From CAZLFA01 sp964558665 (GTDB lineage: Bacteria > Desulfobacterota > Syntrophia > Syntrophales > PHBD01), in the NCBI GenBank assembly GCA_964558665.1, contig CAZLFA010000048.1, forward strand, positions 1 to 32,702: DNA of 32,702 bases. Direction: 5' to 3'. The notes beneath the pieces are model-generated. The model worked only from the letters and a program-made list of their open reading frames with translations, was not told the origin of the DNA and made no database searches. The position numbers and the translations under genes were made by a program. Position 1 is the stretch's first letter. Every line of letters begins with the position of its first letter. Positions 8,728 through 16,853 of this stretch are shown here, piece after piece.

Positions 8728-9612
8728 CTATTTAACTAATCTTTGAAGGGCTTCACGGTATTTATTACCAGTCTTTTCAATTATTTCTTGAGGAAGTTGC
8801 GGCGCCGGAGGTTTCTGGTTCCATTTTATGGAGAGCAGATAGTCTCTAAGGAACTGTTTGTCGAAGCTTTTCTGAGCCCTCCCGGGAATATAATCATCCT
8901 TGGGCCAGAACCTGGAGGAATCCGGCGTAAGAACTTCATCAATGAGAATCAGTTCATTGTCTATCATACCAAATTCCATTTTGGTGTCGGCTATGATGAT
9001 TCCCGCTTTATCAGCTATTTTTGATGCTCTTTCATATATGGCCAGACTTATGCCAATGATTTCCCCGGCAAGTTTTTCTCCTATAAGTTCTTCCATCTCT
9101 TTTCTTGTCATAGGGGCATCATGCTCTCCAACCTCTGCTTTTGTTGAAGGAGTGAAGATACTTTCAGGAAGTTTATCCGATTCCTTGAGGCCGGCGGGCA
9201 GTTTGATACCGCAGATGCTTAGATCTTTCTGATAGTCTTTCCATCCCGATCCGCTTAGATAGCCGCGGACGATACACTCTACCGGCAACGGTTTGGCTTT
9301 TTTTACAAGCATACTTCTTCCCCTTAGCAATTCACTGTAGGGAAGACATGATTGCGGGTATTCTGATGGATTGACACTCATCAGATGATTGCCGATAATA
9401 CCTTGCATCTCATTGAACCAGAATGCCGACATTCTGGTGAGGATTTCACCTTTGCCCGGGATGGGGTCAGGCATAATGACATCAAAGGCCGATATCCTGT
9501 CGGTGGCGACTATCAGCAGATAATCTCCTGCATCATAAATATCCCTTACCTTGCCTCGGCTGGCAAGTTTCAGATTTGTAAAGTCCGTCTTCATTATTGC
9601 TGTTTGGATCAT
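8728..9612 (-). CDS. purC: SAICAR synthase (phosphoribosylaminoimidazole-succinocarboxamide synthase)
   Basis: The enzyme joins CAIR and aspartate with ATP to make SAICAR in purine synthesis. Family motifs are clear: GKVRDIYD and ATDRISAFDVIMPD near the N-terminus, VECIVRGYLSGSGWKDYQ in the middle, then DTKMEFG and DEVLTPDSSRFW near the C-terminus. At 294 residues it belongs to the longer (yeast ADE1-like) form rather than the 237-residue E. coli form. The ATG at 9612 is supported by GAGAGG seven bases upstream; an internal ATG at 9594 is a weaker alternative. It starts three bases after the stop of the metallo-hydrolase gene, so the two form an operon. Confidence 0.97.
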   Translation of the reverse strand: MIQTAIMKTDFTNLKLASRGKVRDIYDAGDYLLIVATDRISAFDVIMPDPIPGKGEILTRMSAFWFNEMQGIIGNHLMSVNPSEYPQSCLPYSELLRGRSMLVKKAKPLPVECIVRGYLSGSGWKDYQKDLSICGIKLPAGLKESDKLPESIFTPSTKAEVGEHDAPMTRKEMEELIGEKLAGEIIGISLAIYERASKIADKAGIIIADTKMEFGMIDNELILIDEVLTPDSSRFWPKDDYIPGRAQKSFDKQFLRDYLLSIKWNQKPPAPQLPQEIIEKTGNKYREALQRLVK

Positions 9613-9615
9613 GTT

Positions 9616-10248
9616 TCAACCTCTCAAATATGGGTTGTGCTTCTTTTCCTGTGCTATTGTCGAAACAGGCATGCTCCCGTAATTATGACCAGGCATGACT
9701 TTGGTATCGTCGGGCAGAGTGAGCAGCCTTTCCTGGATGGAACGAAGCATAACCTGCCAGGAACCGCCGGGCAGATCGGTTCTGCCGACTGCTCCAACAA
9801 AGAGCGTGTCTCCTGTAAAGACATAACCTTCCGTAAAAAGGCAGATGCCTCCCGGCGTATGGCCGGGGGTGTGGATGACCTTCAATCTCACATCACCTAC
9901 GGATATATCGTCACCGTCCCTTACCGTTATGTCGGCCGGAGGCGATTTCTTTGCCCCGAACATACGCAGAATCATGGCGGGTGTCGATACAAGCATATCC
10001 GCATCTTCTTCGTGGATAATTATCCTGGCGTTGGTTTTCTGCTTCATTTCCGTGTTACCGGAGATGTGGTCAACATGACCATGTGTATTGACGATATATT
10101 TTATACTGATGTTGTTTTTTTCGGCGGTGGAAATGATACCGGATACATTGGCTGCCGGATCGATAACCAGTCCCTCACCGCTCCGTTTGTCACCGACGAT
10201 ATAGGCAAAGACAGCCATTGCACTTACCTGCATCTGCTTTAAAAACAT
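9616..10248 (-). CDS. Metallo-beta-lactamase-fold hydrolase (glyoxalase II / YcbL-like)
   Basis: This 210-residue cytosolic protein has the binuclear metal site of the fold: THGHVDH (HxHxDH), HTPGHT, the bridging Asp in FTGDTLF, and the last His in MPGHNYG. The segment GAVGRTDLPGGSW is typical of the short YcbL/GloB-like subgroup that lacks the C-terminal glutathione-binding extension of true glyoxalase II. It probably hydrolyses a thioester such as S-lactoylglutathione or a similar compound; the substrate is unproven. A strong ribosome binding site (GGGAGG) precedes the ATG. It is the first gene of an operon with purC. Confidence 0.9.
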   Translation of the reverse strand: MFLKQMQVSAMAVFAYIVGDKRSGEGLVIDPAANVSGIISTAEKNNISIKYIVNTHGHVDHISGNTEMKQKTNARIIIHEEDADMLVSTPAMILRMFGAKKSPPADITVRDGDDISVGDVRLKVIHTPGHTPGGICLFTEGYVFTGDTLFVGAVGRTDLPGGSWQVMLRSIQERLLTLPDDTKVMPGHNYGSMPVSTIAQEKKHNPYLRG

Positions 10249-10365
10249 GACTTCCTCCCAAAAATACTGGCCGTGCCTAACATGATTCCAATTTTAATGT
10301 CAATGGAATTAAGTTCCTCATTATTATTGGTTAATCTCCTTTTGACAAGTCTGTCTTAATAAATT

Positions 10366-10701
10366 ATGAAAGTACATTACACTCTATTGAACAAAGGTTT
10401 GCATATTGCGATGTCCGGATCATCAATTGTCGATAAGGCATGTATCGGTTGTGGATACTGCTGTATAACACACCCGTGTGCCTACGGAAAACAAAGGCAT
10501 CCTGAACCCTGGGAAAATAACTGCCCCGAACTTGAATGGACGGGTGAGCGTCATATATGCAGGATGATGAATCAATCACGCGGAATGGGAGAAATGTACA
10601 GGGAGTTGCTCAATGTTGGTTTGGGATGCCCGTCACATCAGAACGCGTGGCGATCCCATTTGAGAAACAGACTGGGGGAGAAGGTAAACAGGAATCCCTG
10701 A
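10366..10701 (+). CDS. Small cysteine-rich protein, possibly metal binding
   Basis: A 111-residue protein with a cysteine cluster CIGCGYCC followed by Cys/His-containing segments (ITHPC, ENNCPELEW, ERHICRMM, GLGCPSHQ). The C-x2-CG-x-CC opening resembles YkgJ-type putative Zn/Fe-binding proteins, but the rest is not a clear match, so I give no function. The start is uncertain: neither the ATG at 10366 nor the one at 10411 has a good ribosome binding site, and the cysteine cluster begins after both. It is divergent from the metallo-hydrolase gene and lies 92 bases before the hybrid kinase gene. Confidence 0.65.
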   Translation: MKVHYTLLNKGLHIAMSGSSIVDKACIGCGYCCITHPCAYGKQRHPEPWENNCPELEWTGERHICRMMNQSRGMGEMYRELLNVGLGCPSHQNAWRSHLRNRLGEKVNRNP

Positions 10702-10793
10702 TCGAAGGTGCAAAGATGATTATCGGCCGGAATTATATGCCGATATCAGCCATTCTTTGTTAAATATTTTTGCCGATAGAGTGAATTGATGCC

Positions 10794-13700
10794 ATGATTA
10801 AATCTCTGTTGCATTGGTCTTTAAGGACGCAATTGCTCATCCTTGCGTTCATTTCAGTTCTGCCCGCATTTGTCATTATCATATACGCTCACACGGCGCT
10901 CAAGGGGCAGGTTCTCAAGGAAGCCAATATTTCTGTAAGCAGCACAATGAAGGGGCTTGCCTATCAGCAGCAGCTGGCGGTGGAAAACACCCGGCAACTA
11001 CTCATGCTCCTTGGCAGAGTGCCGGAAATACAACAGCGCAAATCGCAGGAATGCAATCGTCTCCTGGCCGATTTGCTTAAGATCAATCCCATATATGCCA
11101 ATCTCTTTGCTTTGACACCGGAAGGGATGCTTTTTTCCTCGTCCATACCGGTTTCACCTTCAAGTTTTACACACAGGAAATACTATCTGGATATAATAAA
11201 AACGCACAATTTTTCAGCAGGTGAATATGTAATCGGCAGGACTGTCCAAAGACCGGTCTTTCACCTGGCTTATCCTGTAATGGGAGAGGATAATAGGATT
11301 AAGGCCATTGTGGCTGCCGCACTGGACCTTCGGCAATATGACAGGATATTTTCCCAGACAAACCTGCCGGAGGGTGCAAGTCTGGTAATCACCGATCATA
11401 GAAACATCTGTCTTTATCGTTATCCCGACTACGGAAGCTATATGGGAAGGGAAGATCCGCCGATAACGGTCTCACAAATTTCCTCAAATAATGATGATGG
11501 CAACTTTGTTAGTGATGACGAGGAGGATGGTGTCAGACGTCTCTATGTGTATCACAAATTCAGACTCAGGGATGGTGATAAACCCTATATGTATATGCGC
11601 ATCGGTGTCCCGGAGGCCAATATCCTTGCCGATGTGAAAAGGCAATACACGAGAGATATCATAATCTGGGTCCTGGTGCTTTTCATTGCTATGGGTACGT
11701 CATGGCTGCTCGCCCATTTTCTCATCGTCAGACGTCTGGACAGAATGGTCGCTGTTTCACAACGTCTGAGAGACGGTGAACACGGGATACAAACGGGGAT
11801 TCCCCATGCACAAAATGAACTTGGGAAACTTGCCGAAGCCATCGACCAGATGTCTGCTGAACTAAAGATGAAGGATATTGAAAGCAGGCAAAAAGAGGAA
11901 ATGCTGAGTGAAAGTGAAACAAAATACCGCACCCTTGTCGAATCGAGCCAGGACCTGATCTTTATGACGAATTTAAAGGGGTATCTGTTGTACGTAAACC
12001 CGCGCTTTGAGCAAATACTGGGTTTTCTGCCTGCTGAGCTCATCGGAAAACCGTTTACCTTTATTGTTGCTCCTGAATCAATACCTGAAGTGAAAGAAAA
12101 CTTCAGAAAAGGCATAGCGGGAGAAATTGTTCCCATATATGAAGCCTTTCTCCACCACAAAGACGGAGGGCGTGTTGCAATAGAGTTCCACGTATCGACG
12201 CTTTTTGATTTAAACGGAATGCCTGTCGGACGCCTGGGTGTCGGCCGGGATGTGACGGCACGCAAGCGAACGGAGGAAGCCCTCAGGGAAAGCGAAAAGA
12301 AATATTTCAGCCTTTTCCACCAGGCCAACGACGCCATTTTTATTATGGATGGGGGATGTGTTGTCGATTGTAACAGAAGAGCTGAAGTCATGTTTGGATG
12401 CTCCCGCAGTGATATGATCGGCGAGGTTCCCTACGGACGTTTTTCGCCCGATTTTCAGCCCGACGGAAAATCTTCCAATGAGGCAGCATTGGCAAGGATC
12501 GCTGAATTTCACGCGGGTGCGATACAGCCTTTTGAGTGGAAGCACAGTAAATGGGACGGCACACTCTTTGATGCGGAAGTGAGCCTGAATGTTATTGAGG
12601 TAAAGGGAAAGAAATATCTGCAAAGCATTGTCCGGGATATAAGTGAACGGAAAAAGGTGGAGGCCAGGTATCGGAGTATCTATGACAACGCCATAGACGG
12701 TATTTACCAGAGTACCCTGGAGGGAAGATTTCTCAGCGTAAACCCTGCAATGGCAAGGATTCACGGTTATGATTCCCCGCAGGATATGATGGAGGATATT
12801 ACCGATATTACCAATCAGTTGTATATAAATGTGGAGGACAGGAAGGAGTTTCTTCGTATCCAGACGGAAAAAGGAGTTGTTGAAAACTTTGAGATTGAGA
12901 GATTACGACGGGACGGGAAAAAAATATGGGTGTCGATAACTTCAAGGGCAGTAAAAAATGATGCAGGGGAAATCGTCTACCTTGAAGGTACGGTCAAAGA
13001 TATTACTCTGCAAAAGATACTGGAGCGGCAACTCATTGAAGCCCAGAAGATGGATGCAATAGGCAAACTGGCCGGCGGCATTGCCCATGACTTCAACAAT
13101 ATTCTGGCGTCAATCGTAGGGTATACGGAAATGGCCATTGACGAATCTGAAGAAGCCCTGAGGGAAAACTACCTGGTGCAGGTTCTCCGGTCATCCGACA
13201 GAGCAAAGAATCTGGTCAGGCAGATTCTTACCTTCAGCAGACATCGGGAACATGAAAAGAAATCGGTGGATATGGCAAGGATTATGAGAGAATCCCTGAG
13301 AATGCTAAGATCAACCCTGCCTACAACTATTGATATACAACAGAAAATTTCCAGCGGCCCCAAGACCGTTTATGCGGATCCGGTGCAGATGCAGCAGGTC
13401 ATCATAAACCTGTGTACAAATTCGGCTCATGCAATGGGAGAGAAAGGCGGACTGCTCCAGGTCGGCCTGTTTAATATGACTGTATCTGATGAAAATACGG
13501 AACCACAGGATGATCTGAAACCAGGCAGTTATGTAGTTCTTGAAATTATGGATACCGGACACGGCATAGATCATTCAATAATAGACAAAATATTTGATCC
13601 GTTCTTCACCACTAAAGAGGTAGGGCTGGGAACAGGATTGGGTCTTTCGGTTGTGTACGGGATTGTCACGGATCATGAAGGAGTAATACGATTATCCAGC

Positions 13701-14174
13701 GAGCCTGAAAAAGGCACAGTATTTCATATATATCTACCTTATGAAGAAGAGCCGGGAGTTACGGAATTCTCCGATTATGGAAACATCCCGGAGGGCAACG
13801 AACATATATTTTTCATAGACGATGATCCGGATATTCTTGTTCTTGGACAGCGCCTGCTGGAGGCTCTCGGGTATAAAGTAACAACAGCGGAAAACGGCAT
13901 CAAAGCTCTGGCAATGTTCCGGGCACAGCCGGAAATATTTGATCTTGTTGTAACGGACATGACGATGCCGGGCATGACCGGGACGGAACTTGCCGTTGCC
14001 ATGATTGAGATAAGGCCTGAACTGCCGGTTATCCTTTGTACAGGTTACAGCAGCCACATAGACGAAGAAAAGGCAAAAAAAATGGGAATCGGGGCATTCA
14101 TGCTGAAACCGATTGTAAAAAAATACCTTGCAGAGACTATCCGGGAGTTGCTGGATAGGCGCAGGGATCATTAG
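10794..14174 (+). CDS. Hybrid sensor histidine kinase (Cache-like, HAMP, three PAS, HisKA, HATPase, receiver)
   Basis: This 1126-residue kinase has a first membrane helix (about 12-32), a long extracytoplasmic region with the look of a double Cache sensor (about 35-285), a second helix (about 289-310) and HAMP. Three PAS domains start near residues 373, 499 and 621. HisKA carries phospho-acceptor H765 in GGIAHDFNNILASI. The HATPase (about 860-980) has NSAHA, GHGID and GTGLGLSVV motifs. A C-terminal receiver has D1055 in VVTDMTMPG. The GGIAHDFNN type is common in large hybrid kinases with orphan output. No DNA-binding partner is adjacent, so phosphate may go to a separate regulator. The TAG stop is followed directly by a degenerate copy of the left end of the dispersed repeat. 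Confidence 0.93.
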   Translation: MIKSLLHWSLRTQLLILAFISVLPAFVIIIYAHTALKGQVLKEANISVSSTMKGLAYQQQLAVENTRQLLMLLGRVPEIQQRKSQECNRLLADLLKINPIYANLFALTPEGMLFSSSIPVSPSSFTHRKYYLDIIKTHNFSAGEYVIGRTVQRPVFHLAYPVMGEDNRIKAIVAAALDLRQYDRIFSQTNLPEGASLVITDHRNICLYRYPDYGSYMGREDPPITVSQISSNNDDGNFVSDDEEDGVRRLYVYHKFRLRDGDKPYMYMRIGVPEANILADVKRQYTRDIIIWVLVLFIAMGTSWLLAHFLIVRRLDRMVAVSQRLRDGEHGIQTGIPHAQNELGKLAEAIDQMSAELKMKDIESRQKEEMLSESETKYRTLVESSQDLIFMTNLKGYLLYVNPRFEQILGFLPAELIGKPFTFIVAPESIPEVKENFRKGIAGEIVPIYEAFLHHKDGGRVAIEFHVSTLFDLNGMPVGRLGVGRDVTARKRTEEALRESEKKYFSLFHQANDAIFIMDGGCVVDCNRRAEVMFGCSRSDMIGEVPYGRFSPDFQPDGKSSNEAALARIAEFHAGAIQPFEWKHSKWDGTLFDAEVSLNVIEVKGKKYLQSIVRDISERKKVEARYRSIYDNAIDGIYQSTLEGRFLSVNPAMARIHGYDSPQDMMEDITDITNQLYINVEDRKEFLRIQTEKGVVENFEIERLRRDGKKIWVSITSRAVKNDAGEIVYLEGTVKDITLQKILERQLIEAQKMDAIGKLAGGIAHDFNNILASIVGYTEMAIDESEEALRENYLVQVLRSSDRAKNLVRQILTFSRHREHEKKSVDMARIMRESLRMLRSTLPTTIDIQQKISSGPKTVYADPVQMQQVIINLCTNSAHAMGEKGGLLQVGLFNMTVSDENTEPQDDLKPGSYVVLEIMDTGHGIDHSIIDKIFDPFFTTKEVGLGTGLGLSVVYGIVTDHEGVIRLSSEPEKGTVFHIYLPYEEEPGVTEFSDYGNIPEGNEHIFFIDDDPDILVLGQRLLEALGYKVTTAENGIKALAMFRAQPEIFDLVVTDMTMPGMTGTELAVAMIEIRPELPVILCTGYSSHIDEEKAKKMGIGAFMLKPIVKKYLAETIRELLDRRRDH

Positions 14175-14212
14175 TGTCAGTCCCGAAATGGTTTTTTCGC
14201 CCCGGCTGTGTC
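14175..14212 (+). repeat. Possible degenerate left-end fragment of the dispersed foldback repeat
   Basis: Starting directly after the TAG stop of the hybrid kinase, this stretch aligns with the left end of the repeat at 16854 over about 40 bases with a two-base gap; its last 11 bases (CCGGCTGTGTC) are identical to the family. No matching right end is visible before bioA, so it is either a decayed copy or chance similarity. The shared position after TAG favours a real relic. Confidence 0.45.
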
Positions 14213-14291
14213 TTCATCTTCTCAAATGATTTGTATCCGAATATCTTCCAATATGCCAGTATAAACAAATGGGTAAGCTGCAAGAGGGTAA

Positions 14292-14324
14292 TTGTCAACC
14301 TGTCCCTGACATAATGGTTGACAA
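14292..14324 (+). promoter_or_regulatory. BirA (biotin repressor) operator of the bio operon
   Basis: A perfect 9-bp inverted repeat, TTGTCAACC-N15-GGTTGACAA, matches the BirA operator pattern (TTGTAAACC-N14-16-GGTTTACAA) in sequence, symmetry and spacing. It stands about 120 bases before bioA. A -10-like CATAAT (14310-14315) lies in the spacer, so binding of BirA with biotinyl-AMP would cover the promoter. This makes biotin-dependent repression of the whole downstream operon likely. The birA gene itself is not in the window. Confidence 0.85.
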
Positions 14325-14334
14325 ATGCGTTTGG

Positions 14335-14369
14335 GGGTTGATATAGCGGCGTCGGTTCTTTATCAACCC
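14335..14369. repeat. 9-bp inverted repeat in the bioA leader
   Basis: GGGTTGATA (14335-14343) and TATCAACCC (14361-14369) are perfect inverted repeats with a 17-base spacer. They lie just downstream of the BirA operator. They could form a leader hairpin or be a second protein-binding dyad. No T-run follows, so termination is unlikely. Confidence 0.45.
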
Positions 14370-14441
14370 ATTGGATATCTGCTGTATATAATTCAGGGAA
14401 AGACATCTGTCCGGAAGCAGGGCTGCATGTAATGAGGTAAC

Positions 14442-15821
14442 ATGGCAATGAATGCAAAAAGAAATCAACAACTGGAAATCGATGACAAAAAATATCTATG
14501 GCATCCGTTTACGCAGATGCAGGCTTATGCAACTGAGACACCGCCGATTATCGAAGAAGGTTACGGGTGTATCCTTAAAGACATTGAAGGGAACGAGTAT
14601 CTTGACGGCGTCTCTTCCCTGTGGACAAACGTTCACGGCCATCGAAGGAGCGAGATCGATCAGGCCGTCAAGAGGCAACTGGACCTTATCGCCCATTCCA
14701 CCCTGCTCGGACTTTCCAGCGTGCCCGCCATCAATCTTGCAAAAAAACTGATTGAGATTGCCCCCCGCGGGTTGACTAAAGTTTTCTATTCCGACAGCGG
14801 TTCGACCGCTGTTGAGATTGCCCTTAAAATCGCCTTTCAGTATCACCAGCAGTCTCCGGCAGGCGACCCGGCAAAAAATAAATTCATCTCCTTTGTTAAC
14901 GCCTATCACGGGGATACCATAGGCTCCGTAAGCGTAGGGGGAATCGATCTTTTCCATCAGATGTACCGCTCCATGCTTTTCGACTCGTTCAAAGCGGAGT
15001 CATGCTATTGTTATCGATGTGCATTCGGGAAATCTTATCCCGGCTGCGATATGCCTTGCCTGTCACATCTGGAAGAAATCATGAAAAAACATGCCGGTGA
15101 GGTATGCGCGCTTGTAATTGAACCTCTTGTTCAGGGCGCGGCGGGGATTCTTGTTCAGCCCCCCGGATACCTGAAGAAGGTGCGCGACCTGTGCACCAGA
15201 TACGGCATCTTTATGATCGCTGACGAGGTGGCCGTAGGCTTCGGCAAGACGGGGAAAATGTTCGCATGTGAACATGAAGGTGTTGTTCCTGACATTATGG
15301 CGCTGGCCAAGGGCATTTCCGGCGGTTATCTGCCGCTGGCGGCGACCCTGGCGACAGACGAGATCTATCAGGGATTCCTGGGGAAGTATGAAGATTTCAG
15401 GACTTTTTTCCACGGACACACCTATACGGGGAATCCGCTCGCATGTGCGGCAGCGATTGCCAGTCTGGAAGTCTTTGAGAAGGAAAAAGTCCTTGATCAT
15501 GTACAGGCCGTGATCGCCCGCTTGAAGGCGCGGCTGGCAGAATTCCATGCGCTTCGCCACGTGGGTGATGTACGACAGTGCGGGGTCATGGCGGGCATAG
15601 AACTGGTATTGGACAAAGATTCCAAAGAGCCGTTTCCCCTGAAGGAAAATATCGGGCATCAGGTTATTCTCGAGGCGCGTAAAAAGGGACTCATCATCCG
15701 TCCCCTGGGAGGAGTCATTGTCCTGATGCCTCCCCTTGCCGTCTCGCTTGCCGAGGCAGACAGAATCTGCGACATTACATACGAGTCGATAAACATGGTT
15801 ACAGAAAGAAGAAACAGGTAA
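14442..15821 (+). CDS. bioA: Adenosylmethionine-8-amino-7-oxononanoate (DAPA) aminotransferase
   Basis: BioA is a PLP enzyme that transfers the amino group of S-adenosylmethionine to KAPA to form DAPA, the third of the four ring-assembly steps if counted back from biotin. The 459-residue protein shows the BioA opening WHPFTQMQ (substrate pocket), SLWTNVHGH, SDSGSTAVEIALK, the aspartate motif ADEVAVGFGKTGK and the Schiff-base lysine K290 in ALAKGISGGYLPL. HGHTYTGNPLACA is also present. GAGGT precedes the start; ATG 14442 and ATG 14448 are both possible. It is the first gene after the BirA operator and leads the operon that continues to bioD. Confidence 0.97.
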   Translation: MAMNAKRNQQLEIDDKKYLWHPFTQMQAYATETPPIIEEGYGCILKDIEGNEYLDGVSSLWTNVHGHRRSEIDQAVKRQLDLIAHSTLLGLSSVPAINLAKKLIEIAPRGLTKVFYSDSGSTAVEIALKIAFQYHQQSPAGDPAKNKFISFVNAYHGDTIGSVSVGGIDLFHQMYRSMLFDSFKAESCYCYRCAFGKSYPGCDMPCLSHLEEIMKKHAGEVCALVIEPLVQGAAGILVQPPGYLKKVRDLCTRYGIFMIADEVAVGFGKTGKMFACEHEGVVPDIMALAKGISGGYLPLAATLATDEIYQGFLGKYEDFRTFFHGHTYTGNPLACAAAIASLEVFEKEKVLDHVQAVIARLKARLAEFHALRHVGDVRQCGVMAGIELVLDKDSKEPFPLKENIGHQVILEARKKGLIIRPLGGVIVLMPPLAVSLAEADRICDITYESINMVTERRNR

Positions 15822-15828
15822 AGGGCAG

Positions 15829-16113
15829 ATGGAGTTCAATGGCACTTTCTTTTTTGATCCCGGCGACCTGATCTACAAGGACCATTTCCCCGGGAATCCG
15901 ACCGTTCCCGGCACACAGATCATACGAGCCTTCATGGAGGCGGGCAAGAAGATCGTTCCGACTGTCGGCAGTTTCATGATCGATAATTTCAAATTCAGGC
16001 AATTCATAAAACCGGGAGAGTATCGTTACAGGATAAGGCAGTCGCCGGACTTTTTCAGTTGCGAGCTTTTTGATGGAGATACTCCTGTCGCCACGGGGAG
16101 ACTGAAGTTATGA
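15829..16113 (+). CDS. Hotdog-fold FabZ/FabA-like protein with His motif but no catalytic Glu
   Basis: A short 94-residue protein (FabZ is about 150) that aligns with the FabZ active-site helix: YKDHFPGNPTVPG corresponds to the GHFPGKPIFPG motif and supplies the catalytic His. Fourteen residues further, where FabZ has Glu in LILEAMAQ, this protein has Arg (QIIRAFMEAG). It should therefore be inactive as a FabZ homodimer. A second hotdog gene in the same operon (19296) has the reverse pattern, which suggests a heterodimeric dehydratase for the pimeloyl chain. Alternatives are a thioesterase or a non-catalytic carrier-protein-binding subunit. It starts seven bases after bioA and overlaps the next gene by ATGA. 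Confidence 0.8.
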   Translation: MEFNGTFFFDPGDLIYKDHFPGNPTVPGTQIIRAFMEAGKKIVPTVGSFMIDNFKFRQFIKPGEYRYRIRQSPDFFSCELFDGDTPVATGRLKL

Positions 16114-16853
16114 GGCTTTCTTTTTCCGGAAAGCGGTTGCTGGTGCTTGGTGGAAGCTGTGATCTGGCATTGACGCTCACTGAACATCTTATCGAAGAAG
16201 GGCTTTTCCCCGTGCTGACTTACCGCAGCGAAGCAGGGCACGGGCGCATAAATGAACAGCTCGCCGGCCTGCAGGGGAAGTATGAAGCAGTTTTTCTGGA
16301 CCTTTCCGATCCGGGGTCCATAGCTTCACTATTTAATAGAACCGGCTCTGATCTCGACTATCTGGTCGATTTTGCACAGGGTGATCTGGAGGGATTCATC
16401 GCGTCTGTAAGTCAGGATGCCGTAACGCGATATTTTAATGAAAATATCGCCATGCGTGCAGGAATTATAAAAGAGGCTGCGCGGCTGATGCTGGCGAAAA
16501 GAAGAGGGCGGCTGGTGTTTGTATCTTCTGCCGCGGCGCTTAGGGCAAATCCGGGACAGGGATACTATGCAGCGGCAAAGCTGGCATCGGAAGCTCTTTA
16601 TAAAAGCCTGGGAATGGAAATGGGCAAGCGCGGCATAACTACGGTCAGTCTGAGGCCGGGTTACGTGGCCGCGGGGCGCGGGCAGACATATATTCAGGCA
16701 AACGAAAAAGAGCTGCTGAAAAGAATTCCTGCCGGCAGGGTATTGGCGAAAAAAGAAGTAGCGGAGGCTGTTATGTTCCTTCTGTCCGACAGCGCTTTCG
16801 GTTTTAATGCTACGGAGATTATGATGGATGGAGGGTTGACGGCCGGCAAATAG
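16110..16853 (+). CDS. SDR-family ketoreductase (FabG-like) of the biotin operon
   Basis: This 247-residue short-chain dehydrogenase has catalytic Y153 and K157 (YAAAK), the serine segment VFVSSAAALRA, and the FabG-like ending FNATEIMMDGG. By family and context it would reduce a 3-ketoacyl group on the operon's own acyl carrier protein with NAD(P)H. The nucleotide-binding turn is unusual: LGGSCDLAL replaces the usual TGxxxGIG, so the second part of the glycine motif is lost while the fold otherwise looks intact. Start overlaps the upstream hotdog gene by four bases. Its TAG stop is followed directly by a foldback repeat that separates it from the carrier protein gene. Confidence 0.87.
   Translation: MRLSFSGKRLLVLGGSCDLALTLTEHLIEEGLFPVLTYRSEAGHGRINEQLAGLQGKYEAVFLDLSDPGSIASLFNRTGSDLDYLVDFAQGDLEGFIASVSQDAVTRYFNENIAMRAGIIKEAARLMLAKRRGRLVFVSSAAALRANPGQGYYAAAKLASEALYKSLGMEMGKRGITTVSLRPGYVAAGRGQTYIQANEKELLKRIPAGRVLAKKEVAEAVMFLLSDSAFGFNATEIMMDGGLTAGK

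Noticed and set aside
9385..10242. Long plus-strand open frame (285 residues) opposite purC and the metallo-hydrolase gene
   Set aside because: It runs antisense to two clear enzyme genes and its translation has no recognisable family pattern; it is a shadow of their codon use.
11585..12391. 268-residue minus-strand open frame inside the hybrid kinase gene
   Set aside because: Antisense to PAS domains and serine-rich without motifs; shadow frame.
14406..14425. CTGTCCGGAAGCAGGGCT before bioA resembles the repeat left end
   Set aside because: Only a short match, not after a stop codon and without further family sequence; probably chance.
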